From assembly GCA_902522825.1 (NCBI GenBank), contig CABYXE010000002.1, forward strand, positions 1 to 32,529: a DNA stretch of 32,529 nucleotides, given 5' to 3'. Below, piece after piece: positions 14,989-22,460 of this stretch (the first letter of the stretch is position 1; each line of letters opens with the position of its first letter). The notes under the pieces are model-generated. The model was given only the letters and a program-made list of their open reading frames with translations, did not search any database and was not told the origin of the DNA. Origin of the DNA: an uncultured SAR86 cluster bacterium. GTDB taxonomy: Bacteria; Pseudomonadota; Gammaproteobacteria; Magnimaribacterales; AG-339-G14. Position numbers and translations under genes: made by a program.

Positions 14989-15255
14989 CGGAGGCGCTCT
15001 AGAGGAATAAGGGAATGAATAAGTTAATTGATAGGAACGGTTAATGGCTCCTTTTAATTCTTTAGTTGTATGGACTTCAGTAATTAATTCTGAATATTCA
15101 TCTAAGAATGAAACTACATTGAGATGGCATATTAAACAGTTTTCTTCAGCATGATCTTCTTCATAATGATCGTGAGCTAATGGCTCTGCTGCAATCGATA
15201 TAGAAAAAGCAAAAGCAGTTAAAAGAAGAAGAATTTTGTGATTGTTTATTTTCAA
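14980..15255 (-). CDS. Small exported His/Cys-rich protein, DUF2946-like
   Basis: 91 residues with a signal peptide (1-23). The mature N-terminus AHDHYEEDHAEENCLICH is packed with His, Asp/Glu and a CxxC-H motif, a likely metal-binding site. The C-terminus YSSRAPPKI matches the RAPP ending seen in small DUF2946-type proteins often encoded beside TonB receptors. It may hand metal to, or sense metal for, the receptor downstream. It begins 5 bases after the desaturase stop and ends 44 bases before the receptor start, so the three genes are probably one operon. Confidence 0.8.
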   Translation of the reverse strand: MKINNHKILLLLTAFAFSISIAAEPLAHDHYEEDHAEENCLICHLNVVSFLDEYSELITEVHTTKELKGAINRSYQLTYSFPYSSRAPPKI

Positions 15256-15260
15256 GGAAG

Positions 15261-16169
15261 TTACTGTATCAGAATTCTTTTTAAAACGGGCAGATATCCA
15301 TGGGAAATTTCCATCTCTTTAATAAAGCCTTTTTTAACAAGCATTCTGTGAGCCTTAGGAAGGTTGTACCAAGGACAAAAGGTAAACAAATGGTGTTCTA
15401 TATGATAATTCACATTTAGTGGCGCCAAAAAATATCTTAAATACCAGGGCACCAAAGTGGTTCTCGTAAAACTAAAATCATCATCTCCTTCGAGGCCCGA
15501 ATGCTCAGTAATACTTCTGATTCTATAAAATAAGCTAAAGAAAGTTAGCATTGGAAGCCACCATAATAATAAATATAACCAACCCTGATCAAAGGAAAGC
15601 AAAACAGCGAAAAGTAATGAGTTCGTCAAAAGAAAACCTTTCAGTTTAAAAAGAATTCTTTTCAAACTTTTAAAAAACATATTTTCTTTTCCCCAGGCTG
15701 AGATTAACACTGCAGAATATCTTCTAATGCCTGCGATGCCTGTTAAATCTCTCAAAAATTTTCTTGCAAGACTTTGCCACGACGTAGGAAAAGCATCGGT
15801 GAGCCCCAAGTCAGGATCCTTCTCTGTATCGGTATATTTATGATGTTGCGAATGTACTTTTCTATAAGGCAATGTATCTGACATGACAGGAAAAGCACAT
15901 AGCCATTGAGATGCTAAGTCATTTAATTTTCTATTTTTAAATATTAGGCCATGCGCACCATCATGCATAAAAACTACCATTTGGAACTGTTTTGCTGCAA
16001 TCACAAGCATAGAAATAAAAAAGGTAAACGGATTTGGAAAAAAAATAAAAAGGACGAATGCGAAAACAACCTGCAGCCACATAAATGAAAGGGCAAAAAT
16101 ATTTATGAAATCTTTTTTTTCTCTTAACTCTGAGATTTCGGCTGGATCTAATAAATCATCGAAGGACAT
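15261..16169 (-). CDS. Membrane fatty acid desaturase
   Basis: 302 residues with several membrane helices and the three histidine boxes of the membrane di-iron desaturase family: HDGAH (69-73), HSQHHKYTD (106-114) and HIEHH (256-260), plus an extra TEHSG (221-225). These enzymes insert double bonds into acyl chains using O2 and a di-iron centre; carotenoid or other lipid hydroxylases share the same motifs, so the substrate is not fixed. It has a good promoter and no Shine-Dalgarno site, suggesting a leaderless mRNA, and appears to lead the operon with the His-rich protein and ZnuD-like receptor. Confidence 0.9.
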   Translation of the reverse strand: MSFDDLLDPAEISELREKKDFINIFALSFMWLQVVFAFVLFIFFPNPFTFFISMLVIAAKQFQMVVFMHDGAHGLIFKNRKLNDLASQWLCAFPVMSDTLPYRKVHSQHHKYTDTEKDPDLGLTDAFPTSWQSLARKFLRDLTGIAGIRRYSAVLISAWGKENMFFKSLKRILFKLKGFLLTNSLLFAVLLSFDQGWLYLLLWWLPMLTFFSLFYRIRSITEHSGLEGDDDFSFTRTTLVPWYLRYFLAPLNVNYHIEHHLFTFCPWYNLPKAHRMLVKKGFIKEMEISHGYLPVLKRILIQ

Positions 16170-16175
16170 CTTAAA

Positions 16176-16205
16176 ATTATAACTAAAGAGTAATTTAGTT
16201 GTAAA
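16176..16205 (-). promoter_or_regulatory. Promoter with palindromic operator before the desaturase
   Basis: On the - strand TTTACA (16200-16205) and TATAAT (16176-16181) are 18 bases apart, and TATAAT is 6 bases before the ATG. The spacer holds a perfect inverted repeat, AACTAAA (16181-16187) and TTTAGTT (16194-16200), 7-6-7. This is a typical place for a repressor site that blocks polymerase. The predicted mRNA starts at the ATG itself. Confidence 0.5.
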
Positions 16206-16207
16206 AA

Positions 16208-16648
16208 CTATTTCTTAGCAGTTTTGGTTATAAATGCGTTTAATTGTTCAGCTTCCTCACAAGAATTGGGGCACAAGATGTACAATTTTTCTAAATTGCG
16301 TTTAGCTAGTTCTAACCTATTGGTTTGAACAAAAAGCTCTCCTTGATATTCTAATGCGGCTTTATTTTCTACATCTAAAACTAAAGCTTTTTCATAAAGT
16401 TTTTCAGCTTTTTCTAAAGCTCCCAATTTTCTCTCACTAAATGCATAAAGGGTCCAACCATAAGCATCTTCTGGTTTTGACTTTGTGTAAGCCTTTAGCA
16501 CTTTTTTTGCTTCAAAATATCTCTCTTGGTCGATAAATTTGACCGCTTTTGTATAGAGCTTGTTAGGATCAGTTTTTCCATATTTTGCTGCTGCTGCATA
16601 AGAAGAAAAACAGATAAAGAAAACCATAAATAAAGTTTTTAATTTCAT
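16208..16648 (-). CDS. Exported TPR-repeat protein
   Basis: 146 residues with a signal peptide (about 1-20, ending YAAAA). Two to three tetratricopeptide repeats cover about 28-130, clearest at AYGWTLYAFSERKLGALEKAEKLYEKAL and the following ALEYQGELFVQTNRLELAKRNLEKL (about 62-125). Two cysteines lie near the end (LCPNSCEEAEQL) and could form a disulfide in the periplasm. TPRs mediate protein contacts; the partner is unknown. A TATAAT box lies 6 bases before the ATG. It is followed by the desaturase gene, which has its own promoter. Confidence 0.82.
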   Translation of the reverse strand: MKLKTLFMVFFICFSSYAAAAKYGKTDPNKLYTKAVKFIDQERYFEAKKVLKAYTKSKPEDAYGWTLYAFSERKLGALEKAEKLYEKALVLDVENKAALEYQGELFVQTNRLELAKRNLEKLYILCPNSCEEAEQLNAFITKTAKK

Positions 16649-16654
16649 TTCAAA

Positions 16655-16698
16655 ATTATAACTATTAGAATTATATTTGATTCTTTTGTAAACTTTAA
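16655..16698 (-). promoter_or_regulatory. Promoter region of the TPR gene
   Basis: Two TATAAT boxes occur on the - strand: 16655-16660, 6 bases before the ATG at 16648, and 16670-16675, which has TTAAAG (16693-16698) at an ideal 17-base distance. The first would give a leaderless mRNA, the second a leader of about 15 bases. No Shine-Dalgarno site is visible. Confidence 0.42.
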
Positions 16699-16721
16699 AA
16701 AATAAGCTTTTAACTTAAATT

Positions 16722-17126
16722 ATGGGATTTTTTACTCAACTTTACTTGCTTTGTGCGGGCGTTATGTCTGGCGTTATATTATTTCAGTCATCTATTGTTG
16801 CATCATCAATCTTTAAAATTTTACCTGAAGAAAATGCAGGACTACTTCTTAGGAACCTGTTTCCTAAGTTTTTTCTTTTTTTAATATCGCTCGCAATACT
16901 TTCAATAATTAGTGCTTTTTTATCTGACCTAAATTTTGTGCCTTTCGGCTTAATTGAATTGATTAGTTTTTTGGCTATGCTGATTTGTTACTTGATTATC
17001 CCTAAAACTAATCAAGCGAGAGATGAAAAAAAAGATAGCCTTTTCGCAAAGCTTCATACGGTTAGTGTTTCCCTAACTTTATTAGTTTTAATTTTAAATA
17101 TATCTATTTTTTTTATGGTTGTTTGA
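16722..17126 (+). CDS. DUF4149 membrane protein
   Basis: 134 residues with four membrane helices. The opening helix LLCAGVMSGVILFQSSIVASSIF and the closing FAKLHTVSVSLTLLVLI match DUF4149 (TMEM205-like) proteins, in which an F-x-x-LH-x-x-S segment precedes the last helix. Function is not established. It is first of a tightly packed set: the cytochrome b561 gene begins 1 base after its stop if the ATG at 17128 is used. Confidence 0.8.
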   Translation: MGFFTQLYLLCAGVMSGVILFQSSIVASSIFKILPEENAGLLLRNLFPKFFLFLISLAILSIISAFLSDLNFVPFGLIELISFLAMLICYLIIPKTNQARDEKKDSLFAKLHTVSVSLTLLVLILNISIFFMVV

Positions 17127-17127
17127 A

Positions 17128-17673
17128 ATGGTTGATTATCTTAAAGCTCAAAAAATAATCCACTGGTTGATGGCTTTCGTCATTATGCTAGATTTGAATG
17201 TTGCTCAAAAATTTGGTGGCGACATGGAATTATGGGACAGATTAGAATCAAGAGCCGATCACGCGACCGCTGGCTTAATAGTTACCTTTTTGTTTTTTTT
17301 AAGATTGTATTTTAGATACAGATACGGAGCTCCCGCTTTGCCTGAGTCGATGCCCAAGTGGCAAGTAATCTCTGCAAAGGCAGGTCACTACGGTCTTTAT
17401 ATTCTTATGGGGATGCTAATAGTGACAGGAATTTTATCAGCCAATTACACTGCAGACCCTATAATCGTTTTCGGTTCTTTAAACCTTTCTTCTGAAGTAG
17501 AAAATATTCAAATGTTTAATTTAATTAGAGGAATACACGAGTTCGCCACCAATGCGATTATTGCCTTAATAATAATCCACATTTTAGCCGCTTTGTATCA
17601 TCAATTTATTGCGAAAGACGACACGACATTAAACATGACTAAATTTTGGACATCTAAATTAAATAATGAATAA
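17128..17673 (+). CDS. Cytochrome b561-type membrane protein
   Basis: About 181 residues and four helices. Heme-ligand-like histidines occur in KIIHWLMAF (helix 1), ADHATAG (start of helix 2), AGHYGLYILMGMLIVTG (helix 3) and HEFATNAIIALIIIHI (helix 4), the layout of bacterial b561 proteins that carry two hemes b and pass electrons across the inner membrane, often from quinol. An in-frame TTG at 17119 would extend it by three residues and overlap the upstream gene; I prefer the ATG. The next gene overlaps its end by 8 bases. Confidence 0.9.
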   Translation: MVDYLKAQKIIHWLMAFVIMLDLNVAQKFGGDMELWDRLESRADHATAGLIVTFLFFLRLYFRYRYGAPALPESMPKWQVISAKAGHYGLYILMGMLIVTGILSANYTADPIIVFGSLNLSSEVENIQMFNLIRGIHEFATNAIIALIIIHILAALYHQFIAKDDTTLNMTKFWTSKLNNE

Positions 17674-18637
17674 GTCAATTTTAGCATTGCTAATTTTTTC
17701 AACTTCTTTTTTTGCTTGTGCAAATTTTCCTAAATACGAAATTACAGTTTTAGCGACCAATATTGCTAATTACGGAGGTTTTGGAGAGTGGAGTTTTTCA
17801 GCCCTATATGAGAATGAGGACGAATCCGTTCTGTTTGATACAGGTTTTCACGAAGACACTGTCATACATAATGCTCAAGTTTTAAATAAAGATCTATCTA
17901 AGGTAGAGAAAGTTGTTTTGAGTCACTTTCATTCAGATCATACTGGAGGATTATTAAAATTAAGAAAAAAATATCGTTTAATTAACAAAGCAGCTTTTAC
18001 TAAAGTTTATGTAGCCAAAGGATTTTTTAAACAAAGATTCACCATTGATGGCCAAAAAGTCAAAGAAAATGGACCTGGCCCTGGAGGATATAGTGATGCC
18101 AGTCTCTTTAAAGCCGAAGCCGAAAAATTAGGTATTAAATTTTATGTTGTAGATTCTAAAACTCAAATAAGCGAAAATTTATATATAACTGGGCCTGTAA
18201 TTAGAAAAATTGAAAATTATAATGGTCCAACCAATTTGTATATAAAAGACAAAAAAAATAACCTAGTTCCGGACATAATTAAAGATGACCAGTCTATGGG
18301 CATGCTTACAGAAAAAGGCTGGGTCATGATGTCAGGCTGCGGTCACTCTGGAATTATAAATACTGGGGAAACGCTTAAAGAAATAAAAGATCTTCCTATA
18401 TATGGTGCTTTGGGAGGTTTTCATTTATGGCAGGCAAACGAAAAAACTGTCATGCAGACTGCAAAATGGTTAAAAAAGGAAGGGCTAGGTAAATTTATGG
18501 GAGGCCATTGCACTGGGATAAATGCCGCAACAAAAATCTCAAACATAGTTGGGCTTGAGGCGGAGGATTTATCTCACACGGCAGTAGGGAGTATTTTAAC
18601 AAAAGATCTTAAAATAATAAGAAGCTCTGTAGAGTAA
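17666..18637 (+). CDS. Exported metallo-beta-lactamase-fold hydrolase
   Basis: 323 residues with an N-terminal export signal; the FFAC at 15-18 is near a lipobox but not canonical, so lipoprotein or signal peptidase I are both open. The metal site is HFHSDHTGG (H87, H89, D91, H92), followed by GCGHSG and GGFHLW for the later histidines. The layout resembles COG1237, the group annotated as a dihydropterin-aminobenzene-phosphate synthase-like family. Substrate unknown. It overlaps the cytochrome b561 gene by 8 bases, so the two are likely coupled. Confidence 0.88.
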   Translation: MNKSILALLIFSTSFFACANFPKYEITVLATNIANYGGFGEWSFSALYENEDESVLFDTGFHEDTVIHNAQVLNKDLSKVEKVVLSHFHSDHTGGLLKLRKKYRLINKAAFTKVYVAKGFFKQRFTIDGQKVKENGPGPGGYSDASLFKAEAEKLGIKFYVVDSKTQISENLYITGPVIRKIENYNGPTNLYIKDKKNNLVPDIIKDDQSMGMLTEKGWVMMSGCGHSGIINTGETLKEIKDLPIYGALGGFHLWQANEKTVMQTAKWLKKEGLGKFMGGHCTGINAATKISNIVGLEAEDLSHTAVGSILTKDLKIIRSSVE

Positions 18638-18641
18638 TAAA

Positions 18642-19784
18642 TTATATATTTTCTGAAATTGCATTTATTCCTAAAAATGAATTTCCCAATATTATTGGAT
18701 CGTCTGGAGCAGGATGGGAAGAAAGTTTAACTATAACTAAACTATTTTTTTGATCAATAAATATTGCCTGGCCGTAAATCCCGAGACAAATTAAAGTAGT
18801 TTCATCTCCAACCCAAGTCTGATTTCGATAATGAAAACCAGGTAATCTTGCGGCGTAGTCGCCTTTTAAAAACTTATCTTTATAGCTTTGATCTTGATTG
18901 AGCGTCTCTTTAATCCAACTCTCTGGAACCACTCTTTCATTATTCAAAGTTCCATTATTCATAAGCATTAATCCAAATTTTGCTAAATCTCTGGCGCTAG
19001 CATTCATTCCTGCGCCCATGTAGGGGAAGTCTGTCTCATCTGCCACGATGTGTGCTGCATGTTCTGTATGTAATTTATCCCAAATATACTTTTGCAGAAG
19101 ATCTTGAAATTTTTCTCCGCACGCTCTTTGAGCAGTTAAAGCGACGACATTTGTTAAAACAGTTCTATAATTAAACTTCTCATCATCTTCTTGGGATGAG
19201 CTTGTTAAATTACACATAAAAGCTAAAATATTTTTTGGCGAATTGGTTTTCACTAATTCAGGGCGCCAACCAACAACAGCTGCTTCATGCCAAAATTCTG
19301 AATTTGAATCGTCGTAATCTTCTCCAAAACTTACCGCTGCAGTCATGTCCAAAGCGTGTTGTATTGTCGTATTTATAAAAGGAGAATTTTTTAATTCAGG
19401 AATATATTTAGTGATTTTGTCAACGGGGCTTAATTTTTTTTCTTCTACTAAAATTCCAATTAACATTCCAACAAAAGATTTTGATACGGAATTCATAAGA
19501 TGCAAACTTTCTGGCTTCATGTCATTTTGATATTCTTCAAAAATAATTTCGCCGTTTTTAAGGACAATAAAAGCGTCAGTAAATGAAGAATCAAGTTCTT
19601 GCCTAAGGGTTTTTTTACCATCTAGTCCATCAAACTCAAGAGAATCAATCGGTTGTAGATTTTGAGGAAGAATGAAAGGAGAGTTGGATTTTGTTAATTT
19701 AGTAGTTTTAAAAATAGAGCTCATATTTTGAAAGCTCCATCTATTATTCGGCGGCATTAACCAATTTGTCTTTGTTATTTTCAT
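18642..19784 (-). CDS. Serine hydrolase, NylB-like beta-lactamase fold
   Basis: 380 residues. The class C beta-lactamase fold has the nucleophile motif SVSK (S99, K102), the tyrosine segment FNYRTVLTN and, near the end, GIYGQAIFIDQKNSLVIVKLSSHP. The region around the serine (VLKNGEI...NSVSKSF) is shared with the hydrolase at 26633-27841, so they are paralogs. The type resembles 6-aminohexanoate-dimer hydrolase NylB and related carboxylesterases. No signal peptide is seen, unlike the second paralog with its N-terminal anchor. It converges with the metallo-hydrolase gene, leaving a 4-base gap. Confidence 0.88.
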   Translation of the reverse strand: MKITKTNWLMPPNNRWSFQNMSSIFKTTKLTKSNSPFILPQNLQPIDSLEFDGLDGKKTLRQELDSSFTDAFIVLKNGEIIFEEYQNDMKPESLHLMNSVSKSFVGMLIGILVEEKKLSPVDKITKYIPELKNSPFINTTIQHALDMTAAVSFGEDYDDSNSEFWHEAAVVGWRPELVKTNSPKNILAFMCNLTSSSQEDDEKFNYRTVLTNVVALTAQRACGEKFQDLLQKYIWDKLHTEHAAHIVADETDFPYMGAGMNASARDLAKFGLMLMNNGTLNNERVVPESWIKETLNQDQSYKDKFLKGDYAARLPGFHYRNQTWVGDETTLICLGIYGQAIFIDQKNSLVIVKLSSHPAPDDPIILGNSFLGINAISENI

Positions 19785-19807
19785 TTAATTTTTTCTGTGT
19801 TGATGTT

Positions 19808-19813
19808 TATAAT
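19808..19813 (+). promoter_or_regulatory. -10 box of the secreted unknown protein gene
   Basis: TATAAT at 19808-19813, in the 76-base gap between divergent genes, would give a leader of about 40 bases with a good AAAGGAGA ribosome site. The -35 (TTAATT, 19785-19790) is poor. The opposite strand has a TATAAA in the same place. Confidence 0.35.
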
Positions 19814-19860
19814 TTATCAAGCTAGTCTAAACAGCAAATAAAAAAAACTAAAGGAGAAAC

Positions 19861-20451
19861 ATGAAACAATCATTAATAATCTTTTTAACATTGGCCACTT
19901 CCATTTCTTTAAGTGCTGGAGGGCACTTGCCTGGAGAAAAGCACCAATCACCGTATTCTAAAAATGCCCTGATTAAAATGGCTAAAAGAGCGGCGCCTTC
20001 TAGTATTAGCGAAAATGCAACTTTTATGGATTTTGATGGCACGCTTATAGCAAAAGGAACTAGCGATTGGGTTTGTATGACAGGAAGCACACCACAAAGG
20101 ATTGCACCCATGTGTCTTGATGAAGAGTGGAGGAAATGGAATGCTAGATTTATGGCGGGAGAAAAAAATGATATTGAAAATCAAAAATTTGGTCAGGCAT
20201 ATATGCTGATGGGCGATGTGCCTGTTGATAATGACGTGCCAACAAGCGTTGGAATGGATGATCATATGAAATCTCCAAAAACTGGAAACTTCCATGATTC
20301 AGGACCGCATTTAATGTTGCTTCTTCCTCGGGGCGTTCTTAAACAGATAACTTCTAATCCATATGCAGGAGGTTCTTATGTAATGTTCCCAAATACTGAG
20401 TGGGAACATTTAATGATACCTATAACCAACGTAGTTCCTGCCTTTAACTAG
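19861..20451 (+). CDS. Secreted protein of uncharacterised family
   Basis: 196 residues with a signal peptide (1-19). Recognisable conserved-looking pieces are KRAAPSSISENATFMDFDGTLIAKG, DWVCMTG, MCLDEEWRKW, QAYMLMGD, GPHLMLLLP and MFPNTEWEHLMIPI. I have seen this pattern in secreted proteins of many proteobacteria (W-x-C-M, GPHxM and a terminal HLMxPI), but know no function. The two cysteines (CM and MCLDEEW) probably form a disulfide. The DFDGT string resembles a HAD phosphatase motif, but no other HAD motif follows, so it is not called one. Confidence 0.75.
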   Translation: MKQSLIIFLTLATSISLSAGGHLPGEKHQSPYSKNALIKMAKRAAPSSISENATFMDFDGTLIAKGTSDWVCMTGSTPQRIAPMCLDEEWRKWNARFMAGEKNDIENQKFGQAYMLMGDVPVDNDVPTSVGMDDHMKSPKTGNFHDSGPHLMLLLPRGVLKQITSNPYAGGSYVMFPNTEWEHLMIPITNVVPAFN

Positions 20452-20531
20452 ATTAAGACGTTCTTAAAGTATCTGGAGAAGCTTGAATCTCGGTGGTAAA
20501 TTGAGATAATTAACAATAAAGATCTAATATT
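20452..20531. other. Spacer before the BVMO gene
   Basis: Starts with a small palindrome TTAAGA-cgt-TCTTAA (20453-20467) right after a stop codon, possibly a weak 3' hairpin. No strong promoter or ribosome site is visible before the ATG at 20532. Confidence 0.3.
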
Positions 20532-22436
20532 ATGGAAGCAAATAAAGAAAATTTTGAATTTGATGCAAATCAATTAAGAGAGAAATACAGAGAAGAAAGA
20601 GACAAAAGGCTTAGAACTGATGGAAATGATCAATACAAAGAAGTTGAGGGCGACTTCAAGTATTTTGTTGAAGATCCTTATGTGGAGAAGATTGAGAAAG
20701 AGCCTGAAAATTTAGTTAGCGAAGTTGTAATCATTGGTGGTGGTTTTGGTGGAATATTAGCAGCATCAAGATTAAGGCTTGCTGGTATAGACGATTTTAA
20801 AATAATAGAAAAAGGTGGCGATTTCGGCGGTACTTGGTACTGGAATCGATATCCTGGCGCCTCATGTGATATTGAATCTTATATATATTTTCCTCTCCTT
20901 GAAGAAACAAAATTCATTCCTAAACATAAGTATACAAATGCTCCAGAAACGTTGGAGTACATAGGAAAAATTTCTGAAAAATTTAAACTTTCTGAAAACG
21001 CTATTTTTCAAACGGAGGTCACAGAAGTAGTCTGGTTAGAAAAAGAGGGCTTATGGAAAATTTCTACTAATAAAGGAGATGAAATTAGAGCTAAATATGT
21101 AGTTCATTCTAATGGTCCATTGAACAGGCCTAAGCTCCCAGCAATTGAAGGAATAAATGATTTTAAAGGGCATACTTTCCATACCAGCAGATGGGACTAC
21201 GCATACACGGGCGGAAGTTCAAAAGGAAACCTAGAAAACTTAAAAGATAAAAAAGTTGCAATTATAGGCACTGGAGCCACAGCAGTTCAGTGCATTCCAC
21301 ATTTAGGTGAAGCCGCGAAAGAGTTATATGTTTTTCAAAGAACTCCCTCTTCAATTGATGAAAGAAATAATTCTGAGACTGATAAAAATTGGTTCCAAAA
21401 TTTAAAACCAGGCTGGCACAACGAAAGAAGAGAAAACTTTGAAGGTTTTTTAACTGGAAATTTTCAGCAAAAAGATCTTGTGAATGATGGCTGGACTGAG
21501 ATATTTAGAACAATTTTGGGAAGCATTAGAAGTAGTGCTCCTTCAAAACTTAGAATGTTTTCTTGGTTTTTAGGAGGATTATTTACTAAAGATTTATACC
21601 AAAAAGGCATCAAAAAATACATGATGGATAAATTTATAAATTACGTTGGTGAAGACAACTTAATGAATAAAGTTGAAATGGTTGATTTTGAAAAAATGGA
21701 AAAAATAAGAGCAAGAGCCGAAGAAATAGTCAATGATCCAAATACAGCTGAATCTTTGAAACCTTACTATAGACAGTTTTGTAAAAGACCTTGTTTTCAT
21801 GATGAATACTTAAAAACTTACAATAGAGAGTCTGTTACCTTGGTTGACACTGACGGCAAGGGGCTAGATAAAATTACTGAAAAAGGAATTTTCTTTGATG
21901 GGAAAGAATATGAAGTAGATTGTATTATTTTCGCTACTGGCTTCGAAGTTGGAACCGAATATACTAGAAGAAGCGGTTATGAAATTATTGGAAAGGATAG
22001 CCTGTCTATTTCTGACAAATGGAAAGATGGTTTGATTACCTATCATGGAATGCATTGCAGAGGTTTTCCTAATTCCTTTTTCTTTGGTCCAGCGCAAGGA
22101 GGATTTACCGCTAACTATACTCACTCTTTAGATGAACAAAGCATTCATCTGTCTTATATCCTAGATAAAATGAAAAAAGATGGTAAAAATTTCATTGAAG
22201 CATCTGAAGAAGCAGAATCAAAATGGGTTGAGACGGTAATAGAAAAAGCCAGAAATATGCAATCTTTTCAAGAAAGCTGCACACCAGGTTATTACAACAA
22301 CGAAGGTCAGCCCAACACCTCGCCGCAAAATAATCCCTATGGTGGAGGGTCTTTAGAATTTTTTAGCTTAATGAAGAAATGGAGAAAAAAAGGTACTTTG
22401 GAAGGCCTTGAACTTCAGAGCAATTCTTTTAGTTAA
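20532..22436 (+). CDS. Baeyer-Villiger monooxygenase (class B flavoprotein)
   Basis: 634 residues. It has a FAD Rossmann motif GGGFGG (69-74), GGTWYWNRYPG (99-109), the BVMO fingerprint FKGHTFHTSRWDY (211-223), and a second NADPH Rossmann motif GTGATA (246-251). CKRPCFHDEYLKTYNR (417-432) corresponds to the active-site arginine region, with FATGFEVG near the C-terminal end of the core. The 60-residue N-terminal extension with LREKYREERDKRLRTDG is shared with the longer BVMO subgroup that includes macrocyclic ketone enzymes. It uses NADPH and O2 to insert oxygen beside a carbonyl, giving an ester or lactone. An esterase-type hydrolase follows 24 bases later. Confidence 0.93.
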   Translation: MEANKENFEFDANQLREKYREERDKRLRTDGNDQYKEVEGDFKYFVEDPYVEKIEKEPENLVSEVVIIGGGFGGILAASRLRLAGIDDFKIIEKGGDFGGTWYWNRYPGASCDIESYIYFPLLEETKFIPKHKYTNAPETLEYIGKISEKFKLSENAIFQTEVTEVVWLEKEGLWKISTNKGDEIRAKYVVHSNGPLNRPKLPAIEGINDFKGHTFHTSRWDYAYTGGSSKGNLENLKDKKVAIIGTGATAVQCIPHLGEAAKELYVFQRTPSSIDERNNSETDKNWFQNLKPGWHNERRENFEGFLTGNFQQKDLVNDGWTEIFRTILGSIRSSAPSKLRMFSWFLGGLFTKDLYQKGIKKYMMDKFINYVGEDNLMNKVEMVDFEKMEKIRARAEEIVNDPNTAESLKPYYRQFCKRPCFHDEYLKTYNRESVTLVDTDGKGLDKITEKGIFFDGKEYEVDCIIFATGFEVGTEYTRRSGYEIIGKDSLSISDKWKDGLITYHGMHCRGFPNSFFFGPAQGGFTANYTHSLDEQSIHLSYILDKMKKDGKNFIEASEEAESKWVETVIEKARNMQSFQESCTPGYYNNEGQPNTSPQNNPYGGGSLEFFSLMKKWRKKGTLEGLELQSNSFS

Positions 22437-22460
22437 GCATAAATAAAAAAGGGGGGACTA

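Noticed and set aside
15260-15270. GTTACTGTATC, an imperfect dyad with some Zur/Fur likeness near the His-rich gene start.
   Set aside because: Weak match, and it overlaps the desaturase stop 5 bases before the start codon with no promoter around it.
20031-20045. DFDGT string in the secreted unknown protein, like a HAD phosphatase nucleophile motif.
   Set aside because: No other HAD motifs and wrong context; the protein fits another uncharacterised family.
19948-20295. 115-codon open frame on - opposite the secreted unknown protein.
   Set aside because: The + frame has a signal peptide, ribosome site and family-like motifs; the - frame has none.
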